Source: Halorussus halobius
GTDB lineage: Archaea; Halobacteriota; Halobacteria; Halobacteriales; Haladaptataceae
Assembly (NCBI RefSeq): GCF_004765805.1
Contig: NZ_SBIU01000003.1
Location: 496,001-560,000, forward strand
Direction: 5' to 3'
DNA: 64,000 bases
Of the stretch, positions 9,301 through 17,424 are shown one piece after another. The translations under genes were made by a program, and so were the position numbers. Below the pieces are notes generated by a model. That model had not been told where the DNA came from. It worked only from the letters and a program-made list of their open reading frames with translations, and searched no databases. Positions within the stretch are counted from its first letter, which is position 1. Every line of letters starts with the position of its first letter.

Positions 9301-9968
9301 TCCTCGTAGTAGTACTCGTACTTGAAGTGCTCCCAGTAGTACTCGCCCTTCGTCACGGGCGTCGTCTCGGGGTCGAGCCACGCCTCGAAGTCGGCGCTCA
9401 GGTCGGTGACCGCCGCGCCGGCCTCGAAGACGCCCGCCGACAGGTCGTCGTGGCCCAGCCACTCGCTCCGGTCGAACGGGACCGCGTTCCCGTCCTCGTC
9501 GCGGGGCGCGACCGGACGATTCCGTCCGAACTCGTCGGCGTCCCCGTCGCGCTCGTAGTAGTGTTCGTACTTGAAGTGCTCCCAGAGGTACTCGCCGACA
9601 GCGACGGACGTCTCCTCGGGGTCGAGATACGTCTCGAAGTAGGTCCGCAGTCCCGCACCCGTCTCGGCGGCCTCCTCGACTCGGTCGCCAGTCTCGTCGG
9701 GGTCGTGACCGAGGTACGTCGCCGGGTCGAACGCGCGGGGCTTGCCCCGCCAGTTGGTCGGTGGACTCCCGTCCTCGTAGAAGACCTCCTCCTCGAACGT
9801 CGCCCAGTCGTACTCGCCGACGGTCGCCCCCGTCCCGTCGTCAGCGCCGTCGAGCGACTCCGAGTCGCCCGGCTCGTTCGACGCCGCGGCCTCGCTCGAA
9901 CCGCCGGCGTCCGCGCCCCCGCCGGGGTCGTCGGGATGACCGTTCCCCGCGTCCGATTCGTCGTGCAC
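6348..9968 (-). CDS. Type II/IV secretion system ATPase (GspE/VirB11 family) with triplicated N-terminal repeat
   Basis: A 1206-residue cytoplasmic motor for pilus or pseudopilus assembly. Order: acidic head (1-50); three tandem copies of a 60-80 residue unit (about 51-124, 125-207, 208-265) sharing GEY-x-WE-x-F and WLG motifs, with LDPE-T closing the first two; an N-terminal secretion-ATPase domain; an acidic low-complexity linker (about 465-550); the RecA-like core with Walker A GGTASGKT at 759-766; an Asp box (SIEDTREVELPQ); a Walker B-like region (DYIVMGEIRGEE); and a long acidic tail from about 1060. The start is GTG at 9968. A TATA-like run (9995-10000) lies 27-32 bases upstream, fitting a leaderless first gene of the operon. 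It is much longer than a usual archaeal GspE because of the repeats, linker and tail. Confidence 0.92.
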   Translation of the reverse strand: MHDESDAGNGHPDDPGGGADAGGSSEAAASNEPGDSESLDGADDGTGATVGEYDWATFEEEVFYEDGSPPTNWRGKPRAFDPATYLGHDPDETGDRVEEAAETGAGLRTYFETYLDPEETSVAVGEYLWEHFKYEHYYERDGDADEFGRNRPVAPRDEDGNAVPFDRSEWLGHDDLSAGVFEAGAAVTDLSADFEAWLDPETTPVTKGEYYWEHFKYEYYYEDTEVTAPERPRDRDGQIERFDEAEWLGFPEENLEDLLAQGAAEARTLREVEDERTLDVPAELDEDAFFSTVEGHTTVVNRYDLEKAVALPKKDHFREIDRYWVNKPYAFVVLFHSAKENETKYYLVEPYCTPIETDLKAFLEGKLRSAITYASDDVVVEADADERGAVVERETLRLLDRYDLYAENDGERARQLRDLLDRYDRTRDALAGTGDAVGEYLARAREEADEAVEPLRAALDERRGDSPNGSTREAASDSPTDGGSADEEVAPDGGAVGDDGEAGSGSGQASPDSPDGPESVDAPTEDWGESDPDESRDAEAVPSDSASRLGDPLDLSVETAESLRRRVRAAIEARIEAMEPDESGGLDGIAVRPEPVLLEEDDDTLSEYQTEKLLYYLRRDFTGYERIDGVKHDINVEDISVDGYNSPVFVYHTDYEQVITNVYHGEDELDDFVVKLAQRSGKGISKRQPQVDATLPDGSRAQLTLGREVSDHGTNYTIRQFKDVPFTPIDLVNWNTFSLEQMAFLWLAIENHKSLIFAGGTASGKTTSLNAVSLFIPSNTKIVSIEDTREVELPQRNWIASVTRPSFSDDDKGDVDEFDLLEAALRQRPDYIVMGEIRGEEGRTLFQVMSTGHTTYTTFHADTVGEVLKRFTTEPINVSKTLFTALDLVSIQTQTRVQGSKVRRNKSLTEINEYSAENDEINVQDIFQWRAEDDEFMRLSGSNTMEDIMFDRGWDRDRLEREILKRRVILAYLIRNGLEEYAQVAATVQAFINDPDTILTLIANGKLEESLEDLREMESVHIDVDPKKEEMVPRPDPSEETYALAKGILAEADDGLLEEYRGADADVEGLAVALAEGNESTPRDSSATPSGPPDDEVDRDPDARRPPDAESEPATDAERVTDAESATPEDSVRDTSEGGELGRFPDSYDRGDEPDGESGGPDGGSAEDSFGDFEAAFDGDSEREAADGEEATGGEGAADGGEEDRR

Positions 9969-9994
9969 TGGCTGTTTGCTTCCGCCGATGGTTG

Positions 9995-10000
9995 AAAAAA
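9995..10000 (-). promoter_or_regulatory. TATA-like box of the secretion operon
   Basis: On the minus strand six T residues lie 27-32 bases before the GTG at 9968, the usual TATA position for a leaderless haloarchaeal transcript. Confidence 0.4.
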
Positions 10001-10116
10001 CCTCTTGCCAGATGTGGACCAGGTTACATCCCGGCGAGCCGCGTTCGGTCGGGAGACCGCGGACGGTGGCGGGCAGAACCGCAACACGTAACTCCCGCGA
10101 GTCGGAACCACGGACC

Positions 10117-10479
10117 GTGATATCGGTCCGGTTCGTGGCGATGGCGAGTACGTTCTTTCTGGTGACCGGCGCGCTGCTGGTCGGCGACGCCCTCCACGGG
10201 TCGGTCGTGACCGGTCAGTACCCGATCACCTCCCCCGCGGCGGTGCTCCGGGCGGTGCCGGGCCTCATCTGCATCGCGCTGGGCTACCGCCTCCGGACGC
10301 CGCCGTCGGAGTACGCGGCCGTGGCGTCCGACGAGACGGGCGACGAGGCGACCGACTCGGAGACCGACCCGGTCGAGTCGGGGGCGGGCCCGGCCGAGTC
10401 GGAGACGGCCGACTTCGACCCCCAGATGTCGCCGCTGTCCGACGACCAGTTCGAGGACCTCGACGCCGACGACGAGTAG
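10117..10479 (+). CDS. Small haloarchaeal membrane protein with acidic tail
   Basis: About 120 residues. Two hydrophobic helices (about residues 6-26 and 43-60) are followed by a strongly acidic soluble tail rich in Asp, Glu, Ser and Thr. I take GTG 10117 (M-I-S-V-R-F-V-A-M); ATG 10141 is a possible shorter start. The gene is divergent from the secretion ATPase, with about 150 bases between the starts. I do not recognise a family and see no catalytic motif. It may head the small + strand cluster up to 11528. Confidence 0.6.
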   Translation: MISVRFVAMASTFFLVTGALLVGDALHGSVVTGQYPITSPAAVLRAVPGLICIALGYRLRTPPSEYAAVASDETGDEATDSETDPVESGAGPAESETADFDPQMSPLSDDQFEDLDADDE

Positions 10480-10518
10480 TTCCAGAACTTTTAAGCGCGG
10501 TGAAAGACACCACAGACC

Positions 10519-10767
10519 ATGGCACTGAAGGACAACGTACCGAAGCCGCTTCGAGGGCCCATCGGGTTCGGCTCGATAGGCGTGATGATTCTCGGCCTCG
10601 TAATCGGGTACATATTCTTCTTCGTCGGCCTCACCCTCTACTTCGGGATGGGCGACCCAGCCGAGGCGCTCTCGTCGGTCGAGTCGCTCACCATCTCGGC
10701 GTTCGGGCTGGCCTGCGTCGCGATGGGATACCTCGGCTGGAAGGGCTTCAACTACTTCGCGTACTAA
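10519..10767 (+). CDS. Small two-helix membrane protein, haloarchaeal
   Basis: An 82-residue protein with two predicted membrane helices (about residues 18-42 and 58-78), glycine-rich and ending W-K-G-F-N-Y-F-A-Y. A CTTTTAA element at about 10488-10494 lies 25-31 bases before the ATG at 10519, so a leaderless start is likely. The next gene begins three bases after its stop, which suggests co-transcription. No function can be assigned. Confidence 0.7.
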   Translation: MALKDNVPKPLRGPIGFGSIGVMILGLVIGYIFFFVGLTLYFGMGDPAEALSSVESLTISAFGLACVAMGYLGWKGFNYFAY

Positions 10768-10770
10768 CCC

Positions 10771-11310
10771 ATGTCTATCGACATCCGGAAACACCCCGAC
10801 GCGCCTGACCCCGAGTCCCTGCAGGACGTCACCGTGGAACCGGTTCCGCCCGAGGAGATCGCCGACCGGCGCGAGGGCGGTCGCGTCCTCGTCGAGGACA
10901 ACGTCCGCGAGCGCGACGACCTCGACGTCATCGCCTATCTGAGCCCCGAACCCGACGGCGACGACGCGGTCGACGTCGGCACCGGACTCTATCGGTTGAT
11001 TCAGCTGTTCGGCACGCCCCAACTGTCGGAGTACCACGCTGGCGAGGACATCAGCTGGCGCACCGACGAGACCTTCAAGTACCTGTTCCGGGCGCGCCGC
11101 GAGGCGAGCGAGGACGACGACCTCCCCGAGGAGTGGCTGTTTACCGTCCACGACTCGCACGTCCGGTACGCCGCCAGCGTGGCGGAGTGGCACGAGGACG
11201 ACGACGGGACGTTCGTCGCCGACGACCAGGTGGCCCTGACCACGTACGCGCTCGCCCAGCAGATGGCCCTCGAACCCGTCATGGCGGTGTACGAGGACAC
11301 GCCGTACTGA
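10771..11310 (+). CDS. Conserved haloarchaeal protein of unknown function
   Basis: A 179-residue acidic soluble protein with no signal peptide or membrane segment. Visible features are an N-terminal D-I-R-K-H-P-D stretch, a conserved-looking L-I-Q-L-F-G-T-P core, and many aromatic and acidic residues (D-I-S-W-R, E-E-W-L-F). It begins three bases after the small membrane protein and is followed five bases later by another, so it probably belongs to a three-gene operon. I do not recognise the family. Confidence 0.7.
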   Translation: MSIDIRKHPDAPDPESLQDVTVEPVPPEEIADRREGGRVLVEDNVRERDDLDVIAYLSPEPDGDDAVDVGTGLYRLIQLFGTPQLSEYHAGEDISWRTDETFKYLFRARREASEDDDLPEEWLFTVHDSHVRYAASVAEWHEDDDGTFVADDQVALTTYALAQQMALEPVMAVYEDTPY

Positions 11311-11315
11311 AAGAG

Positions 11316-11528
11316 ATGGACGGGCGGCGTTCGCGGCTCTACGCGGCGCTGCTCGACGAATCGATTCGAACCGTCCTGCTGTTCGGGGTGGCCGCCGCGC
11401 TCGGACTCGGGAGCGTCCTCCTGTTCGTCTACTCGCCGGCGGACTCGCCGACGCGGTTGCACCTCGGGCTCATCCTCTGTTCGACCGCGCTGGTCCTCTA
11501 CCTGTCGCTACAGAGCACGCCCGACTGA
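11316..11528 (+). CDS. Small two-helix membrane protein
   Basis: A 70-residue protein with two hydrophobic stretches (about residues 17-38 and 48-65). ATG 11316 comes five bases after the preceding stop, and a GAAAGAGATGG context could act as a weak ribosome site. It is convergent with the small gene at 11530, with only one base between them. No known domain is seen. Confidence 0.6.
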   Translation: MDGRRSRLYAALLDESIRTVLLFGVAAALGLGSVLLFVYSPADSPTRLHLGLILCSTALVLYLSLQSTPD

Positions 11529-11529
11529 C

Positions 11530-11784
11530 TCAGGTGGCGACGTGCATCAGCGCGAACACGACCACCAGCGACGCCACCAGCAGGCCGGCGAAGACGGGGA
11601 CCACCGCCGAGTAGGCGTACAGCCCCTGCCAGTAGCCGACCATCGCCACGCCGATGAGCCCCGGGACCGAGAGCAGGAAGAACAGCGACGAGAGGTAGCT
11701 CTTTAGCGTGGGGTCGTCGCCGTGCTGGGCGTACGTCCCGCGCTCGCGGACGGTGCGTTCGCGCCCGGGCGTGTCCTTCGTCAC
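11530..11784 (-). CDS. Small membrane protein, two helices
   Basis: An 84-residue protein with a hydrophilic N-terminus (MTKDTPGRERTVRERG) and two hydrophobic helices near residues 34-54 and 58-82. I choose GTG 11784 rather than the upstream TTG at 11811. A TTTTGTA box lies about 27 bases before this GTG and overlaps the TTG region, which fits a leaderless start. Function unknown. Confidence 0.6.
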   Translation of the reverse strand: MTKDTPGRERTVRERGTYAQHGDDPTLKSYLSSLFFLLSVPGLIGVAMVGYWQGLYAYSAVVPVFAGLLVASLVVVFALMHVAT

Positions 11785-11826
11785 GGGGAGAGCTACCCGA
11801 ACGCCGTACAAAAGCGTAGTGGTTCC

Positions 11827-12279
11827 TCACTCCAGGAACGCGCCGACCGAGACCGCGAGCAGGTAGCCCCCGAGGTAGGTCGGCGAGTAGTTGAGAAACG
11901 CCGCCGAGGTGACGTCGCCCATCATCGACGGCAACAGCAAATCGATGGCCGAATCGGGGAACGGCAGCACGAACAGCGGGGCGAGCCACGCCGCCACGAA
12001 GACGGCGAGCCCCGCGAAGAATCCGGCGATGCCGAGTCGGACCGACTCCCGGAGCGACGGTGCGAACGCGTGTGCGAACACGCCGGCGGCGAACATCGGG
12101 GCGAGCAACAGCCTGGCGTCGACGTCGAACGTCAGAAACTGGGTCGAATTGTAGACGAACGCGCCCATCCCCGCGAGTACCCCGACCGCCCCGGCCTGGA
12201 GCAGGACCCGACCGGCTCGGCGGGAGTAGCTCGCGCGCTCGACGTCGGACGACCAGCCCGACGACGTCGAGTTGCTCAT
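11827..12279 (-). CDS. Haloarchaeal four-helix membrane protein
   Basis: A 150-residue protein with a short polar N-terminus and about four membrane segments (near residues 25-45, 55-75, 83-103 and 125-148). The ATG at 12279 overlaps the stop of the upstream gene by four bases (ATGA), so it is probably translated together with the secreted domain protein at 12276-12752. No family recognised. Confidence 0.7.
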   Translation of the reverse strand: MSNSTSSGWSSDVERASYSRRAGRVLLQAGAVGVLAGMGAFVYNSTQFLTFDVDARLLLAPMFAAGVFAHAFAPSLRESVRLGIAGFFAGLAVFVAAWLAPLFVLPFPDSAIDLLLPSMMGDVTSAAFLNYSPTYLGGYLLAVSVGAFLE

Positions 12280-12752
12280 TCGCCGCCCTCCGCTCCGTCG
12301 AGCGAGACGTACACCGTCTCCGAACCGACCTTCCCCTTGAGTTGGCCCTCGACGGAGACCTGTCCGGCGTCGGCGCTGGCGAGCCGTTCCGCACCGCCCT
12401 CCCGGAGGTCGAGCGGGACCGTCACGTTCCGGGTCGCCCCGGAGCCGACGGCGACGCCGTCCAGACGGGTCGTCGTCCCGTCGGAGACCTGCTCGCCGTC
12501 CACGTACGCGTTCATCTGGGCCACCGGGACGGCGATGGCCCTCACGGTGGGGTTGTGGACCCGCAGAGTCACGTCGAGGAGGCCGTCGTCGGTGACCTCG
12601 TAGTCGACTACCGTCACGTCGGCGTTCGGGGCGTGTATCGCCGCGAGATGGCCCGACGCCGCCTGTGCGAACGCGACCGTGGTAGCGCCGAAGACGAGCA
12701 CGAACGCGCCGACGAGCACGATTCGTCTCGTCGTGAGTTCGGAAAGCCTCAT
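12276..12752 (-). CDS. Membrane-anchored Ig-like/LEA14-like protein, function unknown
   Basis: A 158-residue protein with one N-terminal helix (about residues 10-32, RIVLVGAFVLVFGATTVAF) and an extracellular beta-sandwich-like domain. The pattern V-V-D-Y-E-V-T-D-D-G-L-L-D-V-T-L-R-V-H-N-P-T resembles LEA14/WHy domains, in which the H/V-N-P motif is conserved. It is coupled by a four-base overlap to the four-helix membrane protein downstream. A structural or envelope role is plausible but not shown. Confidence 0.65.
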   Translation of the reverse strand: MRLSELTTRRIVLVGAFVLVFGATTVAFAQAASGHLAAIHAPNADVTVVDYEVTDDGLLDVTLRVHNPTVRAIAVPVAQMNAYVDGEQVSDGTTTRLDGVAVGSGATRNVTVPLDLREGGAERLASADAGQVSVEGQLKGKVGSETVYVSLDGAEGGE

Positions 12753-12823
12753 TCGATGCTGAAACGGAGAGTCCGAAGTCCGGTAAAACTTTTCATCCGA
12801 ACGGAAGGAACGATCGGCGTCGG

Positions 12824-14185
12824 TCAGTCCGACGCGCCCGGCGCGACGACGGGGTCGGCCTCCTCGGTCTCGTGGAGGTGACAGGCGGTAATCCTCGTCC
12901 CGGCCTCGCGCATGTCCGGATGCTCGCGCTCGCAGATCGAGACGAACTCGTCGTCGAGTTCGGCCCTCGACCCGTCGTGGTCGCCGTCGGCCAGTTTCTC
13001 CGCCGCGCTCCGGAGCGTCCGTTCGGCGTCGCTCGGCAGCTCCAGCGCCGACGGGTCCACCGAGTGCGCCCCCGCCTTCTCGCCGGGCAGCGAGTGCTCT
13101 TCGGGGAGGTCGAGCGCGAGTCCGCGACCCAGCACCGCGTCGACCGGGTCGCCGGTCGCGTCCGCCAGCGCCTCCTCGACGTCGAGGTCGCCGGTCACGA
13201 TCCGGCGCTTGAACTGGGACGCGCGGCGGAACGCCTCCTGGCTCCCGGACCAGTCCTCGGGCGGGATGATGTCCGAACACCGGGGATGGAAGCGGCATCC
13301 GCTCGGCGGGTTCCGGGGGTTCGGGACCTCGCCCGTGACGTTCGCGCGGTGGCGCTCGGCCTCGGGGTCGATCTCGGGCACCGCGTCGAACAGCGCCTCA
13401 GTGTAGGGGTGTTTGGGGTCCTGGACCACGTCGGTTGTCGGTCCCTGCTCGACCACGTCGCCCAGATACATGATGGTGGTCCGGTCGCACATGTACCCGA
13501 TGAGCGAGAGGTCGTGACTGATGAACAGGTAGGTCAGCCCGTACTCGTCCTGCAGGTCCTTCATCAGGTTCAACACGCCCGCCCGGATGGAGACGTCGAG
13601 CATCGACACCGGCTCGTCGCAGACCACGAAGTCCGGGTTGACGACGAGCGCCCGCGCGATGGCGACCCGCTGGCGCTCCCCGCCCGACAGCTCCTTGGGG
13701 AACTCGTCGAGGTACGGCTCGGCCGGCGCGAGCCCCACGTCCTCGAGGACCTCCGTGACGCGGTCGCGGCGGTCCTGGTGGGAGTCGCCCATGTCGTTTA
13801 TCTTCAGCGGTTCCATCACCGACTGGAACACCGTCATCCGGGGGTTGAGGCTCTCGAACGGGTCCTGGAATATCATCTGGACCCGCTGGCGGAACTCGCT
13901 CTCTTCGTCCTTCGAGAGGTCGCTGATGTCCTTGCCGTCGAACTTGATGGTGCCGTGAGTCGGCTCGTGGAGCCTGACGAGCAGTTTGCCCAGCGTCGTC
14001 TTGCCACAGCCCGACTCGCCGGCGATGCCCATGATGTCGCCCTCGTTGATGGTGAGATCGACGTCGTCGACTGCCCGGACCGGGTTGGGCTCGCGGCCGA
14101 GCAATCGGTCGGTCGTGCCCTGCGTCATGCCGAACAGCTTCGAGACGCCCGTTACCTCGATCAGTGGGTCTCCGTCGTTTGCCAT
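12824..14185 (-). CDS. Oligopeptide/dipeptide ABC transporter ATP-binding protein (OppF/DppF type)
   Basis: A 453-residue cytoplasmic ATPase, the second ATP-binding subunit of the importer. It has Walker [10 protein letters not shown] with Lys62, Q-loop FQDP, signature LSGGERQR and Walker [13 protein letters not shown]. The C-terminal oligopeptide domain carries cysteines C297 and C303 (CRFHPRC) and C418 and C435. In most family members these Cys groups are separated by about 10-30 residues; here about 110 acidic and Ala-rich residues lie between them. The start at 14185 overlaps the OppD stop by 25 bases. Last gene of the opp operon. Confidence 0.92.
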   Translation of the reverse strand: MANDGDPLIEVTGVSKLFGMTQGTTDRLLGREPNPVRAVDDVDLTINEGDIMGIAGESGCGKTTLGKLLVRLHEPTHGTIKFDGKDISDLSKDEESEFRQRVQMIFQDPFESLNPRMTVFQSVMEPLKINDMGDSHQDRRDRVTEVLEDVGLAPAEPYLDEFPKELSGGERQRVAIARALVVNPDFVVCDEPVSMLDVSIRAGVLNLMKDLQDEYGLTYLFISHDLSLIGYMCDRTTIMYLGDVVEQGPTTDVVQDPKHPYTEALFDAVPEIDPEAERHRANVTGEVPNPRNPPSGCRFHPRCSDIIPPEDWSGSQEAFRRASQFKRRIVTGDLDVEEALADATGDPVDAVLGRGLALDLPEEHSLPGEKAGAHSVDPSALELPSDAERTLRSAAEKLADGDHDGSRAELDDEFVSICEREHPDMREAGTRITACHLHETEEADPVVAPGASD

Positions 14186-15306
14186 GTTTCCTCCTTGATA
14201 GCTTCGGTCCGCATCGTTTCGAGTTCGTCCACCCGGTAGCACGCCGAGCGATGGGCCATGGCGTCGTCGGCTTCGACCCGCTGGCCGCCTTCGGCGGCCG
14301 AGACGTCGTACATCGGCGGGTGAGACGTCCCACACTCTTCTATCTCGAACGGACACCGGTCGGCGAACCGACAGCCGGGGTCCGGGTCGAGCAGCGTCGG
14401 CGGCGACCCGGGGATGGAGACGAGGTCGGTCTGCTCCTCTTTGACCGTCGGGAAGGAGTTCTTGAGCCCGAGCGTGTAGGGGTTCGAGGACCGCTGGAAC
14501 ACCTCGGTCTTCGGGCCGCTCTCCATGAACTTCCCGCCGTACATGACCGCGAGCTGGTCGCAGATTTCGGCCATCACGCTGATGTCGTGACTGACCACGA
14601 GGATGGAGACGCCGAACTCCTCCTGGAGGTCTTCGAGCTCGTCGAGGATGCGGTCCTGGATGATGACGTCGAGCGCGGTCGTCGGCTCGTCGGCGATGAG
14701 CAGGTCCGGATTGCACGCCATCGCCATGGCGATGACCGCCCGCTGTTTCATGCCGCCCGAGAACTGGTGGGCGTAGTCGTCGGCGCGGTCCGGGTCGATG
14801 CCGACCCGTTCGAGCAGGTCCCGGGCGCGCTCGTCGGCCTCCTCGACGGAGGTGTCCGGTTCGTGGCGGCGGATGGCCTCGATAATCTGGTCGCCCACCT
14901 TGTAGACGGGATTGAGCGCGTTCATCGCGCTCTGGGGGATGAGCGCGATGTTGCGCCACCGGACGTCCCGGATCTGCTCGTCGTCGAGCCGGGCGAGGTC
15001 CGTCTTGCCGTCCTCGCGGACGGGATACTGGTCGTCCTCGATCACCTCCCGGCGGGGCTCGCCCTGCTCGTTCTCCCAGCGGGGGAGCGTGCCGTCGAAC
15101 CACACCTCCCCGCTGTCGATGCGTCCGTTGGCGTCGAGCAAGTGGACGAGCGACTTGGCGAGCGTCGTCTTGCCACACCCAGATTCGCCGACGAGACCGT
15201 ACGTCTCGCCGCGGTCCATGCTGAAGGTGACGCCGTCGACCGCGTGTACCGACTGGTCGTCGACGTCGTACCGGATCGAGAGGTCGTTTACTTCGAGTAG
15301 CGTCAT
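14161..15306 (-). CDS. Oligopeptide/dipeptide ABC transporter ATP-binding protein (OppD/DppD type)
   Basis: A 381-residue ATPase subunit that powers peptide import together with the OppF-type partner. It shows Walker [16 protein letters not shown]-loop [11 protein letters not shown], signature FSGGMKQR, Walker [13 protein letters not shown] and H-loop VVSHD. The oligopeptide C-terminal region has [14 protein letters not shown] and a final C-Y-R-V. An insert of about 35 residues after the Walker A helix (W-F-D-G-T-L-P-R-W and on) is longer than in bacterial OppD. The start at 15306 follows the OppC stop by four bases. Confidence 0.93.
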   Translation of the reverse strand: MTLLEVNDLSIRYDVDDQSVHAVDGVTFSMDRGETYGLVGESGCGKTTLAKSLVHLLDANGRIDSGEVWFDGTLPRWENEQGEPRREVIEDDQYPVREDGKTDLARLDDEQIRDVRWRNIALIPQSAMNALNPVYKVGDQIIEAIRRHEPDTSVEEADERARDLLERVGIDPDRADDYAHQFSGGMKQRAVIAMAMACNPDLLIADEPTTALDVIIQDRILDELEDLQEEFGVSILVVSHDISVMAEICDQLAVMYGGKFMESGPKTEVFQRSSNPYTLGLKNSFPTVKEEQTDLVSIPGSPPTLLDPDPGCRFADRCPFEIEECGTSHPPMYDVSAAEGGQRVEADDAMAHRSACYRVDELETMRTEAIKEETWQTTETH

Positions 15307-15310
15307 GTGG

Positions 15311-16267
15311 TCACTCCTTCTGCGGGTTGGTCACGTCCTCCATCGAGAAGCCGATGAAGTAGAACGCCGCAGCGATAGCGGTGATCGCGAGTCCCGGCGG
15401 GATGAGCCACCACGGCGCGTCGTAGATGTACCCCTGCGCCTGAATGTTCTCGAGCATGATGCCCCACGAGTTGGCCGTGAAGTCGGCCAGCCCGAGGTAC
15501 GCCAGCGACGCCTGCGCGAGGATGGCGGCCGCCGCGTCCTGGGCGAGGAAGACGAACGCCAGCGGCAGGACGTTCGGCATGATGTGGCGGAACACGATCC
15601 GGGTGTCGCTCGCGCCCGCGACCTTCGCGGAGTCGACGTAGGCGCGTTCCTTCAACGACAGCGTCTCGCCGCGGATGACGATGCAGTTGTTGAGCCACGA
15701 GGTGATGGCGATTCCGAGGATGATGTTGGTCGTGTTCACGCCCCGGATGGCGACGAGGACGACGAGGAACGGCAGGAACGGCAGGCCGTACATCACGTCG
15801 ACGATGCGCTGGATGGTCTCGTCGATCCACGTGTCGCCGTAGAACCCGCTGATGAGCCCGAGCGGGACGCCGACCAGACTCGACAGCAGTCCGGCCGCCA
15901 CCCCGATGTAGAGGGCGTTGCTCGCCGAGAAGACGATGAGGGTGAAGATGCCCTCCCCGCTGGCGTTCGTGCCGAGCGGCGCGAAGAACGGATCGCCGAA
16001 CGCCGGCGGATGGGGCAGCGACTGCAGCTGTTCGCCGGTCATGCGAGTGTTCTCGTAGCCGATGTACGCCTTCCACTCGGGCGTGTGGGGCGCGAAGACG
16101 TCGGGGAACAGCCCCCAGAGACTGAACAACACCAGGAGTGCCAACCCCAGCACGCCCATCTTGTGGGTCGTGTACCGGTCCCACCCGCGCTTGATTCGGT
16201 CGATTCGCGGCTCCCAGCGCTCTCGCATCGATTCGAACCGGGAACCGCGCTCGGATTTCGTAGCCAT
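15311..16267 (-). CDS. Oligopeptide/dipeptide ABC transporter permease (OppC/DppC type)
   Basis: A 318-residue inner-membrane permease. An N-terminal soluble tail (about 40 residues) is followed by one helix (about 36-57) and the BPD_transp_1 core of five helices between about 115 and 312. The core includes the EAA-like loop [20 protein letters not shown] that contacts the ATPases. Start ATG 16267. The OppB stop lies directly upstream at 16268, with no gap. It forms the channel with OppB. Confidence 0.93.
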   Translation of the reverse strand: MATKSERGSRFESMRERWEPRIDRIKRGWDRYTTHKMGVLGLALLVLFSLWGLFPDVFAPHTPEWKAYIGYENTRMTGEQLQSLPHPPAFGDPFFAPLGTNASGEGIFTLIVFSASNALYIGVAAGLLSSLVGVPLGLISGFYGDTWIDETIQRIVDVMYGLPFLPFLVVLVAIRGVNTTNIILGIAITSWLNNCIVIRGETLSLKERAYVDSAKVAGASDTRIVFRHIMPNVLPLAFVFLAQDAAAAILAQASLAYLGLADFTANSWGIMLENIQAQGYIYDAPWWLIPPGLAITAIAAAFYFIGFSMEDVTNPQKE

Positions 16268-17257
16268 CTATTGTTCCTCCCCGAACTTGATTCGTGGGTC
16301 GAGGTACGTGTACGCGATGTCGGTCAGTAGACGCATCACGATCACGAGGACCGCCAGTATGAAGAACGCGGCCTGCGTGGCCGGGTAGTCCTGCGCGGCC
16401 ACGGAGTTCACGATGAGTTGGCCGATGCCCGGCCAACTGAACACCTGTTCGATGATGACGCTGCCGTCGAGCAGGAACGCGAGGCCGACGATGGCTTGCG
16501 TGGCCACCGGGATGAGCGCGTTCCGCGCGGCATGCTTTATCATCACCGTGCGCTCGCTGAGCCCCTTCGCCTGTGCGAGGAACACGTAATCGGCGTCGGT
16601 GACGTTGTTCATCGACGGTCGCATCACCAGCATCGACCCGACCCAGCCGACGAACGCGAGGCTGAACAGTGGGAGCGTGATGTGGTTGAACACGTCGACT
16701 ATCGTGGACAGGACCGTCCAGTCGAACTCGGCGAACTTGGTGTACATGTACGTCGACTCGAACCAGCCGAGTTCGTAGTTGAACAGCCAGATGAACAGCC
16801 ACGCCAGCCAGAACGACGGCATCGAGTACATCACGAGGCTGCTGGCAAAGATGGACTTGTCCTTTCGGGTGCCCCGGAGCCAGCCCAGATACATCCCGAC
16901 GATTGGGCCGATGATGTAGGCGGCGATGAACGACGCTCCGAACAGGATGAGCGTTCGCGGGAGTCGCCGCACGATGACGTCCCACACCGGCTCCTTGTAC
17001 GTCGGCGACATGCCGAAGTTGCCGGTCTGGTAGTTTATCATGAAGTCGATGTACTGTTGCCAGAGCGGCTCGTTGAGCCCCCAGACGTTACGCAGTCGTT
17101 CGACTTGTTCGGGTTGCATTTGCGGGGTAATCATCGACGAGATGAACGACCCCGGCATGCTCCGCAAGAGTGCGAACAGCAGGGTCATAATCACCAGCAG
17201 GGTAATGTACGACACCACGAGTCGCTTGCCGAGATAGCGTGCGCTGATTCGGGTCAC
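16268..17257 (-). CDS. Oligopeptide/dipeptide ABC transporter permease (OppB/DppB type)
   Basis: A 329-residue permease with six membrane helices and the family loop [20 protein letters not shown]. The start is GTG at 17257. A GGAGTGAT sequence 6-13 bases before it matches the archaeal anti-Shine-Dalgarno, so this start is probably SD-led rather than leaderless. The 167-base gap after the substrate-binding gene holds a T-rich stretch (17402-17408) that may lower expression of the permease part relative to the binding protein. Confidence 0.93.
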   Translation of the reverse strand: MTRISARYLGKRLVVSYITLLVIMTLLFALLRSMPGSFISSMITPQMQPEQVERLRNVWGLNEPLWQQYIDFMINYQTGNFGMSPTYKEPVWDVIVRRLPRTLILFGASFIAAYIIGPIVGMYLGWLRGTRKDKSIFASSLVMYSMPSFWLAWLFIWLFNYELGWFESTYMYTKFAEFDWTVLSTIVDVFNHITLPLFSLAFVGWVGSMLVMRPSMNNVTDADYVFLAQAKGLSERTVMIKHAARNALIPVATQAIVGLAFLLDGSVIIEQVFSWPGIGQLIVNSVAAQDYPATQAAFFILAVLVIVMRLLTDIAYTYLDPRIKFGEEQ

Positions 17258-17401
17258 CTGCGATCACTCCATGTGTCTTTTTCGGCTCTCATATCAACAA
17301 GTTTCGGTTTTCCTAAGTGCATTGTTGAATAGGTTCATTATTAATGTGCTGATTTAGCGCGTCCGTACCCGTGGACACTTTCCGGACTCGCAGCCAAACG
17401 T

Positions 17402-17408
17402 TAAAAAT
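17402..17408 (-). terminator. T-tract after the substrate-binding protein gene
   Basis: Read on the minus strand this is CAATTTTTAA, 17-23 bases after the stop of the binding-protein gene. Archaeal termination often uses such T-runs; partial read-through into the permease genes is likely. Confidence 0.35.
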
Positions 17409-17424
17409 TGGGTACAGTCGATCG

